A stretch of 64,000 nucleotides of DNA from Microbacterium esteraromaticum (GTDB lineage Bacteria; Actinomycetota; Actinomycetes; Actinomycetales; Microbacteriaceae). The notes below the pieces were generated by a model, which was given only the letters and a program-made list of their open reading frames with translations, did not search any database and was not told the origin of the DNA. A program made the position numbers and the translations under genes. Positions 27,807 through 35,995 of the stretch are shown piece by piece (the first letter of the stretch is position 1; every line of letters begins with the position of its first letter). The stretch lies in assembly GCF_017303215.1 (NCBI RefSeq), contig NZ_JAEMWU010000001.1, positions 1,364,001-1,428,000 on the forward strand, given 5' to 3'.

Positions 27807-28373
27807 ATGGAATGGCTGTGGCCGGTACTGATCGTCGTCGGCGTGCTGGTGCTCGTCGGTATCTATCTCTGGTCGACGTACAACTCGCTGGTGCAGCTCA
27901 ACGTCCGCGTCGACGAGGCCTGGAGCGGCATCACCGTGCAGCTCAAGCGGCGCGCCGACCTGATCCCCAACCTCATCGAGACGGTGCGCGGTTATGCGGC
28001 GCATGAAAAGGCCGTCTTCGAAGGAGTGACGCGCGCACGCGCCGAAACCCTTTCTGCCAGCGGCCCGGCTGAGGCCGGCGTCGCCGAAGGTCACCTGCAG
28101 CAGGCGCTGCGCAGTCTGTTCGCCGTCGCCGAGGCATATCCGCAACTTCAGGCGAGCCAGAACTACCTGCAGTTGCAGCACTCGCTCGTCGATACCGAGG
28201 ACAAGATCCAGGCGGCCCGTCGCTACTACAACGGTGGCGTGCGCGAGCTGAACACGAAGATCAAGGTCTTCCCGAACAACATGTTCGCCCGGGGGATCGG
28301 CTTCAACGAGCGCGAGTTCTTCGAGGTCGCCGACGACGGTGCGGTCTCCGAACCGCCGCGCGTCCAGTTCTGA
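27807..28373 (+). CDS. LemA family protein
   Basis: 188 residues with one N-terminal membrane helix (about 5-24, WPVLIVVGVLVLVGIYLW) and a long alpha-helical domain. Family blocks are visible: YNSLVQLNVRVDEAWSGITVQLKRRADLIPNLIETVRGYAAHEKAVFE and ARRYYNGGVRELNTKIKVFPNNMFA. Role unknown; LemA proteins are membrane-anchored with the helical part usually predicted outside. ATG 27807 follows AAGAGGGGGA; TAGGAT at 27775-27780 is the likely -10. Confidence 0.9.
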   Translation: MEWLWPVLIVVGVLVLVGIYLWSTYNSLVQLNVRVDEAWSGITVQLKRRADLIPNLIETVRGYAAHEKAVFEGVTRARAETLSASGPAEAGVAEGHLQQALRSLFAVAEAYPQLQASQNYLQLQHSLVDTEDKIQAARRYYNGGVRELNTKIKVFPNNMFARGIGFNEREFFEVADDGAVSEPPRVQF

Positions 28374-28411
28374 GCCGCGAACTCAGCACTCTTCTTCTGG
28401 CAGCAGAAGCT

Positions 28412-29707
28412 TCAGATCGCGCTGACCACTTCACGCGGGTGCTCGTGCCGATCAACCGGCGTCTCCTGGCCATGCAGGGCGTGCGCGATAGCATCCGAGG
28501 CATCGCCCCAGCCCGAGACGCTCAGACGTTCCAATCCCTGCCAACGCGCCGCGCGCACCAACTCTTCCGCCACACGGGGAGCGTCGCGCTCGGCGACGGC
28601 GTGCGGTTCCCACCAAGCCGATTGCACACGCAACACCGAAGCCGCACGGTCGGCTTTCAGGTCCACGCGGGCGACGATCCGGTCACCGACCAGAACAGGT
28701 AGCGAGTAGTAGCCGTAGCGGCGCTTCGCCGCGGGCACGTAGATCTCGATGCGATAGTCGAGGTCGAAGACGCGCAGCGCACGATCCCGGAACCAGATCA
28801 CCGGATCGAACGGCGTCAGCAGCGCGGCTCGGTCGATGCGCCGAGCGACCACGGCGTCGCGGTGTCGCCACGTGGGCAGAGGTCGACCGCCGCGCTCCCA
28901 GCCGCGCACCGACACCGGCTCGAGCTCACCGGAATCGACGAGCTCGTCGACCGCGGCGCGCACTCCGGCCTGATCCCGCAGCCGGTAGTAGTCGTTGAGA
29001 TCGGCCACCGTCGCGACGCCGTACGAGCGCGCAGCGCGGCGCACCAGTTCGCGCACCGCATCGGCCCGCTCGATGGTCGTGTTGCGCACCTCGGCCGGGA
29101 TGACCTGCTCGGCCAGGCCGTAACGGCGTTCGAACCCGATGCGTCCGGCGATCGCGACCTCGCCGCACCGCCACAGATGCTCCAGAGCGAGCTTCGCGTC
29201 GTCCCAGTCCCACCAACTGCCGCGTTCCCGGGGTGCGTCGTCGCGCAGATCGGCGGGACGCAACGGTCCGCGATCGCGCAACTCCGCGCGCACCCAGTCG
29301 AGGGTACGGGTATGCACGTGACCCCACTCGTCGGGGGAGGAGATCCGTTGCTGCCAGCCGCGCATGCGGAATCCCCACAACGGCCAGTCATCGACGGGCA
29401 TGAACGTCGCCTCGTGCGCGAGGTACTCGACGTAGTGGGTGGTGCGCGACAGGAACGTGCGATCCAGCATTGACGTCGGATACGCACCCAGCCGCGAGAA
29501 CATCGGCATGTAGTGCGAGCGCGCGAACACATTCACCGAGTCGATCTGCAGCACGCCCAGCCGATCCATCGTGCGGTGGAAGTGCCTGGGGGCGACGGAC
29601 GCGGGCATCCGACGTGAGAATCCCTGCGCCGCGAGCGTGATGCGCCGGGCTTCGGATGCTGTCAGCGTGTCCGCGCCGCGGCGCGGCGGCGTGCCGGTGG
29701 GGGTCAT
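28412..29707 (-). CDS. YcaQ/AlkZ-like winged-helix DNA glycosylase family
   Basis: 431 residues of the HTH_42 (formerly DUF1006) family, which includes E. coli YcaQ and Streptomyces AlkZ, glycosylases that unhook interstrand DNA crosslinks or remove bulky alkylated bases. The catalytic Q-x-D region is LGVLQIDSVNVFARSHYMPMFSRLGAYP (Q54, D56), the YcaQ-type form rather than Q-x-Q of AlkZ. A central winged-helix part and C-terminal LTPFDPVIWFRDRALRVFDLDYRIE block are intact. ATG 29707 is six bases from TAGCCT (complement of 29714-29719), so it is leaderless. Divergent from the AI-2E family gene. Confidence 0.87.
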   Translation of the reverse strand: MTPTGTPPRRGADTLTASEARRITLAAQGFSRRMPASVAPRHFHRTMDRLGVLQIDSVNVFARSHYMPMFSRLGAYPTSMLDRTFLSRTTHYVEYLAHEATFMPVDDWPLWGFRMRGWQQRISSPDEWGHVHTRTLDWVRAELRDRGPLRPADLRDDAPRERGSWWDWDDAKLALEHLWRCGEVAIAGRIGFERRYGLAEQVIPAEVRNTTIERADAVRELVRRAARSYGVATVADLNDYYRLRDQAGVRAAVDELVDSGELEPVSVRGWERGGRPLPTWRHRDAVVARRIDRAALLTPFDPVIWFRDRALRVFDLDYRIEIYVPAAKRRYGYYSLPVLVGDRIVARVDLKADRAASVLRVQSAWWEPHAVAERDAPRVAEELVRAARWQGLERLSVSGWGDASDAIAHALHGQETPVDRHEHPREVVSAI

Positions 29708-29776
29708 GCGGCCAGGCTAGCGGGCACCGCCGACATGGTTCCGGAACGCTCAGGCGCGCGTACGTAGAATTGCACA

Positions 29777-30973
29777 ATGAGCGACAACCCCAGGCCGAGG
29801 TTCCGCAATCCGTTCCGTCATGAGCCGCCGTCCACTCATCGAACCGTGCAGATCGAGTCCGATGAGGCCGTGCCGTGGCCGCTTCGTGTGACAGCCGCCT
29901 ACTCGTGGCGTCTGCTGGTCATCGCGGGGGCCGTCGCACTGTTCATCTGGCTGGTCATGCTGCTCAAGCTGCTGGTGATCCCCCTGATGATCGGCATTCT
30001 CATCACCGCCCTGGTGTGGCCCGGCTTCCAGCTGATGGTGCGCGCTCGCTTTCCCCGGTGGCTCGCGATCACGATCACCATCGCGGGCACGCTCGGCATC
30101 GTCGTCGGGCTCTTCTGGCTGGTCATCTGGCAGGTGCGCCTGCAGCTGCCAGACGTGCAGGCCAAGACACAGGAAGCACTGGACCAGTTCCGCCTGTTCC
30201 TCGTCGATGGTCCCCTCCACCTCTCGGCCGAGCAGATCGACGGGTACATCCAGCAGGGACTCAACTTGCTCACCGAGCAGGCTTCGCTGCTGTGGAACGC
30301 GGCCGGCGCGGTCACGGGCACGGCGGCGCACATCGTCACCGGAACACTGCTCGCGTTCTTCATCCTCATCTGCCTGCTCGCCGACGGCGGAGGGATCTGG
30401 CGCTGGACGCTGAAGGTCTTCCCGCGCCGCGCGCGGCCGGCCGTCGACGCTGCGGCGACCAACGGCTGGGCTACCGTCGTCAACTACGCCCGCACTCAGC
30501 TCGCCGTCGCCGCGATCGACGCGGTCGGTATCGGCGTGGGGGCGGCGCTGCTGGGCGTGCCGCTGGCCATCCCCGTCGCGGTGCTGGTGTTCCTCGGCGC
30601 GTTCGTCCCGATCGTCGGAGCGGTTCTGACCGGCACGTTCGCCGTCTTCCTCGCTCTGGTCTACAACGGCTGGTGGATCGCGCTCGCGATGCTCGGCGTC
30701 GTGCTGCTGGTGCAGCAGGTCGAGGGGCACGTGCTGCAGCCGATCATGATGGGCGCCGCCGTGAAGGTTCACCCGCTGGCTGTCGTTCTCGTCGTCACGG
30801 GCGGTGCGATGATCGCCGGCATCCCCGGCGCGTTGTTCGCCGTGCCGCTGGCCGCGTTCGTCAACGTCGCCGCCGTGACCATCAGCACTGGTGCCTGGCG
30901 CACCGGTGAAGAACCCCAAGCTGACCTGATCTGGAGCACTGTGCCGCGTGAGCGGCCGAGGAGGAACCGATGA
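29777..30973 (+). CDS. AI-2E family (YdiK/TqsA-like) exporter
   Basis: 398-residue polytopic protein of the AI-2E/UPF0118 family with about eight helices. Conserved PLMIGILITALVWPGF early, then LLGVPLAIPVAVLVFLGAFVPIVGAVLTGTFAVFLAL and VEGHVLQPIMMGAAVKVHPLAVVLVVTGGAMIAGIPGALFAVPLAA. Members export diverse small molecules or exchange ions; a link to AI-2 is not shown, though luxS is 3 kb away. ATG 29777 is six bases after TAGAAT (29765-29770), leaderless. Its stop overlaps ilvA by four bases. Confidence 0.88.
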   Translation: MSDNPRPRFRNPFRHEPPSTHRTVQIESDEAVPWPLRVTAAYSWRLLVIAGAVALFIWLVMLLKLLVIPLMIGILITALVWPGFQLMVRARFPRWLAITITIAGTLGIVVGLFWLVIWQVRLQLPDVQAKTQEALDQFRLFLVDGPLHLSAEQIDGYIQQGLNLLTEQASLLWNAAGAVTGTAAHIVTGTLLAFFILICLLADGGGIWRWTLKVFPRRARPAVDAAATNGWATVVNYARTQLAVAAIDAVGIGVGAALLGVPLAIPVAVLVFLGAFVPIVGAVLTGTFAVFLALVYNGWWIALAMLGVVLLVQQVEGHVLQPIMMGAAVKVHPLAVVLVVTGGAMIAGIPGALFAVPLAAFVNVAAVTISTGAWRTGEEPQADLIWSTVPRERPRRNR

Positions 30974-32199
30974 CCGCCGCCCCGAGCCTGGCCGAGTTCA
31001 GAGCCGCAGCAGACAGCCTGGACGGGGTGATCTCGCACACTCCTATCGAGCTCTCCCGCATGCTCAGCGATGCGCTCGGCGCGCCGGTGCTGCTGAAGAT
31101 GGAGAACCTGCAGCGCACCGGGTCGTTCAAGATCCGCGGGGCGACGTACCGCCTGGCGCAGCTGACGCCTGAGGAGCGCCTGCGCGGCGTGGTCGCGGCG
31201 TCGGCAGGAAACCACGCCCAGGGCGTCGCGCTGGCCGCACAGTCGCTCGGTATCCCGGCGACGATCTTCATGCCGCTCGGTGTGCCCGTCCCGAAGCTGT
31301 TGGCCACCCGTGGCTACGGTGCTGAGGTCGTGCTCGAAGGCGAGACCGTGGCGACCTCGCTGCGGCTGGCGGCCGAGTTCGCCGAGCGCACCGGCGCGGT
31401 TCTGATCCATCCCTTCGACCACCGCGACGTGGTGATCGGCCAGGGCACACTCGGACTCGAAGTGTTCGAAGACGTGCCTGACGTCGACACCGTCGTGATG
31501 GGCATCGGGGGAGGCGGTCTGATCGCCGGTGTCGCCGCGGCCATCAAACAGGCTGCGGCCGAGGCCGGACGCCCGGTGCGCATCGTCGGCGTGCAGGCAG
31601 AGAATGCCGCGGCGATGCCGTTGTCGCTCGCGGCCGGGCACCCGGTCGAGATCCAGACACAGCCGACGATCGCGGACGGCATCCTGGTCGCCCAGCCAGG
31701 GGCGGTGCCCTTCGAGATCATCAACGAGCTCGTCGACGAGGTCGTCACGGTGTCGGAGGACGACATCGCCCGAGCGCTGCTGGTGCTGCTCGAACACGCC
31801 AAGGTCGTCGTCGAGCCGGCAGGCGCGGTCGGCGTGGCCGCGATCCTCGCGGGCAAGGTGAAAGCCACCGGCACGACGGTGCCGATCCTCTCCGGCGGCA
31901 ACATCGATCCGATGCTGTTGCAGCGCGTCGTCGCGCACGGTCTCGCGGCCTCGGGCCGCTACGCCACCGTGCGCATCCCGCTGCCCGACCGCCCTGGTCA
32001 GCTCGCCAAGGTCTCAGAGATCCTCTCCCAGGTGGGGGCGAACGTCATGGAAGTGCTGCACACGCGGCACGGGCACGGCCTGCAGATCAGTGACATGATC
32101 CTGCAGTTGTCCATCGAGACCCGCGGACCGGAGCACACGCAGCTCGCGTTCGACGCGCTGCGCGCCGCGGGGTTCGAACCCTCCGTGATGCCAGACTGA
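30970..32199 (+). CDS. ilvA: Threonine ammonia-lyase (threonine dehydratase)
   Basis: PLP enzyme turning threonine into 2-oxobutanoate, first step toward isoleucine, or a catabolic role. 409 residues: fold-type II catalytic domain with K54 in GSFKIRGATYRL, SAGNHAQGVALAA, and the phosphate loop MGIGGGGLIAGVAAA; then one C-terminal ACT domain (about 330-405, VRIPLPDRPGQLAKVSEILSQVGANVMEV). A single ACT domain of this type is usual for the shorter, often catabolic form. It starts within the stop of the AI-2E gene (ATGA). Confidence 0.92.
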   Translation: MTAAPSLAEFRAAADSLDGVISHTPIELSRMLSDALGAPVLLKMENLQRTGSFKIRGATYRLAQLTPEERLRGVVAASAGNHAQGVALAAQSLGIPATIFMPLGVPVPKLLATRGYGAEVVLEGETVATSLRLAAEFAERTGAVLIHPFDHRDVVIGQGTLGLEVFEDVPDVDTVVMGIGGGGLIAGVAAAIKQAAAEAGRPVRIVGVQAENAAAMPLSLAAGHPVEIQTQPTIADGILVAQPGAVPFEIINELVDEVVTVSEDDIARALLVLLEHAKVVVEPAGAVGVAAILAGKVKATGTTVPILSGGNIDPMLLQRVVAHGLAASGRYATVRIPLPDRPGQLAKVSEILSQVGANVMEVLHTRHGHGLQISDMILQLSIETRGPEHTQLAFDALRAAGFEPSVMPD

Positions 32200-32226
32200 T
32201 CGGCTCGCCGACCGCAAGCACGAAAC

Positions 32227-32265
32227 ACGGCGGGATGCGCATCCTAGGGATGCGCATCCCGCCGT
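32227..32265. terminator. Bidirectional terminator between ilvA and greA
   Basis: ACGGCGGGATGCGCATCC (32227-32244), a TAG loop, and its exact complement (32248-32265): an 18-bp perfect hairpin between convergent genes. Confidence 0.85.
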
Positions 32266-32284
32266 ATCGCTGTCCTGCGGCGGG

Positions 32285-32773
32285 TCAGCCGGTGTAGGTT
32301 TCGACGCCGATGATCTCGACGGCGATCGCCCGGCCGTTGGGCGCCTCATAGCTCGACTTCGCGCCGATCTTGAGGCCCATGATGGCCTGACCGAGCGGGC
32401 TGGCCTCGCTGTAGACGTCGAGGTCGCCACTCGCCTCGATCTCACGGCTGCCCAGCAGGAAGACCTCTTCGTCTCCGGCGATGAGCGCGGTCACGACGGT
32501 GCCCGGCTCAACGATGCCACGACTGGTAGGCGCCTCGCCGACCTTGGCGGTCTTCAGCAGCTGTTGCAGGGTGCGGATGCGCGCCTCCTGCTTGCCCTGC
32601 TCATCCTTGGCGGCGTGGTATCCGCCGTTCTCCTTGAGGTCGCCTTCTTCGCGGGCGGCTTCGATGCGCGCCGCGATCTCGTCGCGGCCGACGGTCGAGA
32701 GGTGTTCGAGTTCTTCGACGAGGCGGTCGTATGCCTCCTGCGTGAGGAACGGTACCTGAGCGTCTGTGGACAC
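32285..32773 (-). CDS. greA: Transcription elongation factor GreA
   Basis: Binds RNA polymerase secondary channel and stimulates cleavage of backtracked RNA. 162 residues: N-terminal coiled coil with VPFLTQEAYDRLVEELEHLSTVGRDEIAARIEAAREEGDLKENGGYHAAKDEQGKQEARI, holding the tip acidic residues; C-terminal FKBP-like domain with EASPLGQAIMGLKIGAKSSYEAPNG. The frame is open to 32881, but GTG 32773 after AAGGAG is the family start. The greA - DUF4307 order is conserved in actinobacteria. Confidence 0.96.
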   Translation of the reverse strand: MSTDAQVPFLTQEAYDRLVEELEHLSTVGRDEIAARIEAAREEGDLKENGGYHAAKDEQGKQEARIRTLQQLLKTAKVGEAPTSRGIVEPGTVVTALIAGDEEVFLLGSREIEASGDLDVYSEASPLGQAIMGLKIGAKSSYEAPNGRAIAVEIIGVETYTG

Positions 32774-32894
32774 AGCGTGCTCCTTCGTGCGGGCCCCTTC
32801 AGGGGCTTGAGGACTCCGGGACGTCAACCGACTCCCGGGAATATGCCAAGACGCCCCGGCACGGGCCGGGGCGTCGGTCATCTTGGGGTTGATT

Positions 32895-33281
32895 CTAAGC
32901 GACCCAGCAGGACTTCACCAAACCCGTGGTGGCCTCGGCGACGGTCGGGATGCTGACGTTGACCGCGCTGGTGTGCTCATCCGAGGCCGAGAACTCGACG
33001 ATCTTCCAACCGACGACGCCGAACTCAACATCGAGCGCCTCGACCGCGCAGGCGACGTCCGCGCCGCGGGGCGCCGTGTACTGGAATGTGAGATCGACGC
33101 GGTGCTCATCGACCACCGAGAAGCCGAGGTCATCAGCATCCACGGCATTCATCTGACTCGAGACGGTGATCCATCCGAAGTACGCCACCACGGCGGCGGC
33201 GAGAATGCCGCCGATGATCCAGAGCAACGGTCGGCGACCGGTGCGGCCGTATCGCTCATCGAGTTCGCGTGCGGTGGTCAC
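32895..33281 (-). CDS. DUF4307 membrane protein
   Basis: 128 residues: a short basic cytoplasmic segment (LDERYGRTGRRP), one membrane helix (about 20-40, LLWIIGGILAAAVVAYFGWITV), and an outside domain with VDLTFQYTAPRGADVACAVEALDVEFGVVGWKIVEF. Matches the actinobacterial DUF4307 family found beside greA and mca (mycothiol conjugate amidase); mca is not here. GTG 33281 with AGGAG upstream. The role is unknown. Confidence 0.88.
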   Translation of the reverse strand: MTTARELDERYGRTGRRPLLWIIGGILAAAVVAYFGWITVSSQMNAVDADDLGFSVVDEHRVDLTFQYTAPRGADVACAVEALDVEFGVVGWKIVEFSASDEHTSAVNVSIPTVAEATTGLVKSCWVA

Positions 33282-33355
33282 GGGTCTCCTGTGTCTCGAG
33301 CGGCGGATAGGCTGGTACTCCCAGGGTATTCGACCTGCGGAGAAAAGGCGGACTC

Positions 33356-33604
33356 ATGATCCTGTTCGGCGAGCAGACCCCGATGCCGACGCCCACGATG
33401 ACAGTCGATCCCGATTCGGTGACGCCCGGTTTCGCAGGCTTCGCGATCATCGTGCTGATCGTCGTCGCCGTCATCCTGCTCGTGTGGGACATGAACCGCC
33501 GCATCCGCCGGGTGCGTTACCGCGAAGAGATCCGCGAAGAGCTGGATGCTGAAGAGGCGGCCCAGCGGGAGGCATCCGACGACGAGGGCGACGCGCGCGC
33601 CTGA
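33356..33604 (+). CDS. Small single-pass membrane protein
   Basis: 82 residues: short N-terminus, a membrane helix (about 24-45, FAGFAIIVLIVVAVILLVWDMNRR), then a charged cytoplasmic tail that is probably helical (VRYREEIREELDAEEAAQRE). No family is recognised with certainty. It faces away from the DUF4307 gene with 74 bp between the starts and converges on luxS with a 9-bp gap. ATG 33356 follows GGAGAAAAGG. Confidence 0.75.
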   Translation: MILFGEQTPMPTPTMTVDPDSVTPGFAGFAIIVLIVVAVILLVWDMNRRIRRVRYREEIREELDAEEAAQREASDDEGDARA

Positions 33605-33613
33605 CGTCGCCGG

Positions 33614-34087
33614 TCAGACGCCGACGCGTGCGAACGCGTCGAGGCTGATCCCCTGATCGAGGATGCGCTGCGACCATGCCTTTGCGGAGTGCAGGCTGTG
33701 GTCGCGGTAGTTGCCGCACTCCACAGCCGAGACACCGGGTACATCACTCCACTCGGCGGGCCCCGCGATGAACTCGAGTCCGGCACGGATCGCGGTCACG
33801 ACATCGGCGACTGCCGGTTCGCCCCACATGATCAGGTGGAAACCGGTGCGGCAGCCGAACGGCGAGATGTCGATGACACCGTCGATGTGGTCCCGCAGCA
33901 CGCTCGCCAGCGTGTGCTCGATGGTGTGCAGCCCCGCCGTGGGGATCTCGCCCTCGTTGGGCTGGACGAACCGCACGTCGAAGTTCGAGATGGCATCGCC
34001 CTTCGGGCCGTGCTCGACGCCGATCAGGCGCACGTAGGGGGCGATGACTGCGGTGTGATCGAGGGTGAAGCTCTCGACGTCGGCCAT
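33614..34087 (-). CDS. luxS: S-ribosylhomocysteine lyase LuxS
   Basis: Splits S-ribosylhomocysteine into homocysteine and DPD, the AI-2 precursor, in the activated methyl cycle. 157 residues with every key site: metal ligands H54, H58 (HTIEH) and C124 (ECGNYRDHS), catalytic E57 and C79 (FGCRTGFH). ATG 34087 has AAGGAG seven bases upstream. Stands alone. Many actinobacteria use SahH instead, so this pathway choice is informative. No pfs gene is in the window. Confidence 0.96.
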   Translation of the reverse strand: MADVESFTLDHTAVIAPYVRLIGVEHGPKGDAISNFDVRFVQPNEGEIPTAGLHTIEHTLASVLRDHIDGVIDISPFGCRTGFHLIMWGEPAVADVVTAIRAGLEFIAGPAEWSDVPGVSAVECGNYRDHSLHSAKAWSQRILDQGISLDAFARVGV

Positions 34088-34153
34088 GGGATGCTCCTTG
34101 CTGCGGGGTGTCTCTCGAGCGTAGTCGCGCGGCCGCGTGCGAGTGACAGCGGG

Positions 34154-34888
34154 TTACGCAGGAAGACCCAGCGACGGGGCGTGCGGCGCGATCGAGATCA
34201 GCAGGCACGCGGTCCAGTGGCACAGGAACGCCAGCACCGTGCAGACGTGGAAGATCTCGTGGAAGCCGAAGTGCCCCGGCCACGGGTTCGGCTTCTTCAG
34301 CGCGTACACGATCGCGCCGGCCGTGTAGAGCAGCCCGCCTACACACACGAGCACCATCATCGCGACGTTGGCGTTGACCAGGTCGACCATGTACATCACG
34401 GCTGCCCAGCCGAGTGCGAGGTACAGCGCGACGTACAGCCAGCGCGGCGCGTGGATCCAGAAGACGCGGAACAGGATGCCGAGAATCGCACCGCCCCAGA
34501 CCAGGCACAGCAGAAGTACGCCCTTCTCGGGCGGCAACGCCAGCGTCGCGATCGGTGTGTAGGTGCCCGCGATCAGCAGCAGGATGTTCGCGTGATCGAT
34601 GCGCTTGAGCACGACCTTGGTCTTGGGGCCCCAGTTGAAGCGGTGATAGACAGCCGAGTTGCCGAACAGCAGCAGCGAGGTCGTCATGAACACGGCGGCA
34701 GCCCACTTCGCGGGGGCGCCGTCGGCGAGCACGATCAGCACGACGCCTGCGGCGATCGCGATTGGGAACGTGGCGGCGTGGATCCAGCCCCGCCAGCTCG
34801 GTTTGATCTCGGCCACGGCATCGACCGCGGCGGCATCCATCAGAGGAAGCTGGGGGACGTCGACGTTGTTCGCGGCTCGGGTGCTCAC
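34154..34888 (-). CDS. trhA: Hemolysin III / TrhA (PAQR) family membrane protein
   Basis: 244-residue seven-helix protein of the bacterial PAQR-like family, called hemolysin III; newer work names it TrhA and links it to membrane energetics. Metal-site motifs: NSAVYHRFNW, DHANILLLIAGTYTP, and WPGHFGFHEIFHVCTVLAFLCHW with three His. GTG 34888 lies six bases from TAGAGT (complement of 34895-34900), so it is leaderless. Divergent from uppS with 91 bp between the starts. Confidence 0.9.
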   Translation of the reverse strand: MSTRAANNVDVPQLPLMDAAAVDAVAEIKPSWRGWIHAATFPIAIAAGVVLIVLADGAPAKWAAAVFMTTSLLLFGNSAVYHRFNWGPKTKVVLKRIDHANILLLIAGTYTPIATLALPPEKGVLLLCLVWGGAILGILFRVFWIHAPRWLYVALYLALGWAAVMYMVDLVNANVAMMVLVCVGGLLYTAGAIVYALKKPNPWPGHFGFHEIFHVCTVLAFLCHWTACLLISIAPHAPSLGLPA

Positions 34889-34979
34889 AGGTTCACTCTA
34901 CGGTCGGCGGCATTCCCGGGGCCGTACATATCCTGGACGATCACAGGGAGCAGGTCGCGGTTGGGGGTAGCGTAGGCAC

Positions 34980-35762
34980 GTGAGTGCACGCGAGAGCTCG
35001 GGGCAGGGACCCCTCTACCGGCTCTACGGAAATCGTCTTCGCCGGCGCATCGATCCGGCGTCCGTTCCGCACCATGTCGCGATGATGATCGACGGCAATC
35101 GGCGCTGGGCGCGGCAGTTGGGCTTCGAATCTGCGGCCGACGGGCACCGTGCCGGTGCCGCGAAGATGCGCGAGTTCCTCGGCTGGTGCGATGAGCTCGG
35201 CATCCGTGTCGTCTCGCTGTACCTGCTCTCGGCCGACAATCTGACGAAGCGCGACTCGCAGGAGATCAGCGACCTGATCGAGATCATCGCCGAGCTCGCC
35301 GACACGCTCTCGCAGCAGGGCAACTGGCGGGTGCAGCACGTGGGTCGCTCGGATCTGCTGCCCACCGAGTTGGCACGTGTTCTGGATGACGCGCAGCAGC
35401 GCACCAGCGGACACACCGGCCTGCACGTCAACCTCGCCGTCGGCTACGGCGGGCGCAACGAGATCGTCGATGCTGTGCGCAGCATCATCGGGGCGCACAA
35501 CGAGTCCGGTGGCACGCTCGACGACCTGGCCGAGCACCTCACTCCCGAGATGATCGGCGAGCACCTCTACACCGGGGGACAGCCTGATCCCGACCTCGTG
35601 ATCCGTACCAGCGGTGAACAGCGTCTGAGCGACTTCCTGCTGTGGCAGAGTGCGCACAGCGAGTTCTATTTCGTAGAGGCGTTGGGGCCGGACTTGCGCA
35701 AGGTCGACTTCCTGCGGGCCATCCGCGATTTCGCAGACCGCGACCGGCGCTTCGGGCGCTGA
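34980..35762 (+). CDS. uppS: Isoprenyl transferase (undecaprenyl diphosphate synthase family)
   Basis: Cis-prenyltransferase making the lipid carrier of cell-wall synthesis; actinobacteria often have two, one short-chain. 260 residues: catalytic D38 in MMIDGNRRWARQLGFE, SLYLLSADNLTKR, VNLAVGYGGRNEIVDAV, and the C-terminal RTSGEQRLSDFLLWQSAHSEFYF. GTG 34980 is six bases after TAGCGT (34968-34973), leaderless. Confidence 0.94.
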   Translation: MSARESSGQGPLYRLYGNRLRRRIDPASVPHHVAMMIDGNRRWARQLGFESAADGHRAGAAKMREFLGWCDELGIRVVSLYLLSADNLTKRDSQEISDLIEIIAELADTLSQQGNWRVQHVGRSDLLPTELARVLDDAQQRTSGHTGLHVNLAVGYGGRNEIVDAVRSIIGAHNESGGTLDDLAEHLTPEMIGEHLYTGGQPDPDLVIRTSGEQRLSDFLLWQSAHSEFYFVEALGPDLRKVDFLRAIRDFADRDRRFGR

Positions 35763-35782
35763 GACCCGGGCACACAGGTTCT

Positions 35783-35806
35783 CGGATGCCTCGTCGAGGG
35801 CATCCG
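35783..35806 (+). terminator. Hairpin after uppS
   Basis: CGGATGCC (35783-35790) pairs with 35799-35806 across an 8-nt loop, 20 bp after the uppS stop. No T-run; a weak terminator candidate. Confidence 0.4.
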
Positions 35807-35890
35807 ATCACTTCCCGTTCCCTGAACGTTAAGGCGACACGCCCGCCGCGTCGGTGGCGATCACGGACGTGGCGGGCGTACCTTCAAGGC

Positions 35891-35909
35891 ATCGGGTACC
35901 GTACCCGAT
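35891..35909. promoter_or_regulatory. 19-bp perfect palindrome upstream of phoH2
   Basis: ATCGGGTAC-C-GTACCCGAT, nine-base arms around one base. TACCGT (35897-35902) inside it fits the TANNNT -10 consensus, so a bound protein would block the promoter. A second small hairpin (35963-35979) ends five bases before the TAGGAG ribosome site of phoH2 (35984-35989). Confidence 0.5.
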
Positions 35910-35995
35910 CGGGTCGGCCACCAGGTTCGCGACTCGTGGCCCCTGGTCGACTCGCTGCAGAGCCGGGATCAGCTCCCGGGAAGTAGGAGTGGATC

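Noticed and set aside
35763..35995. Riboswitch upstream of phoH2
   Set aside because: Paired segments exist, but I could not match any known riboswitch core; only the dyad and a small hairpin are supported.
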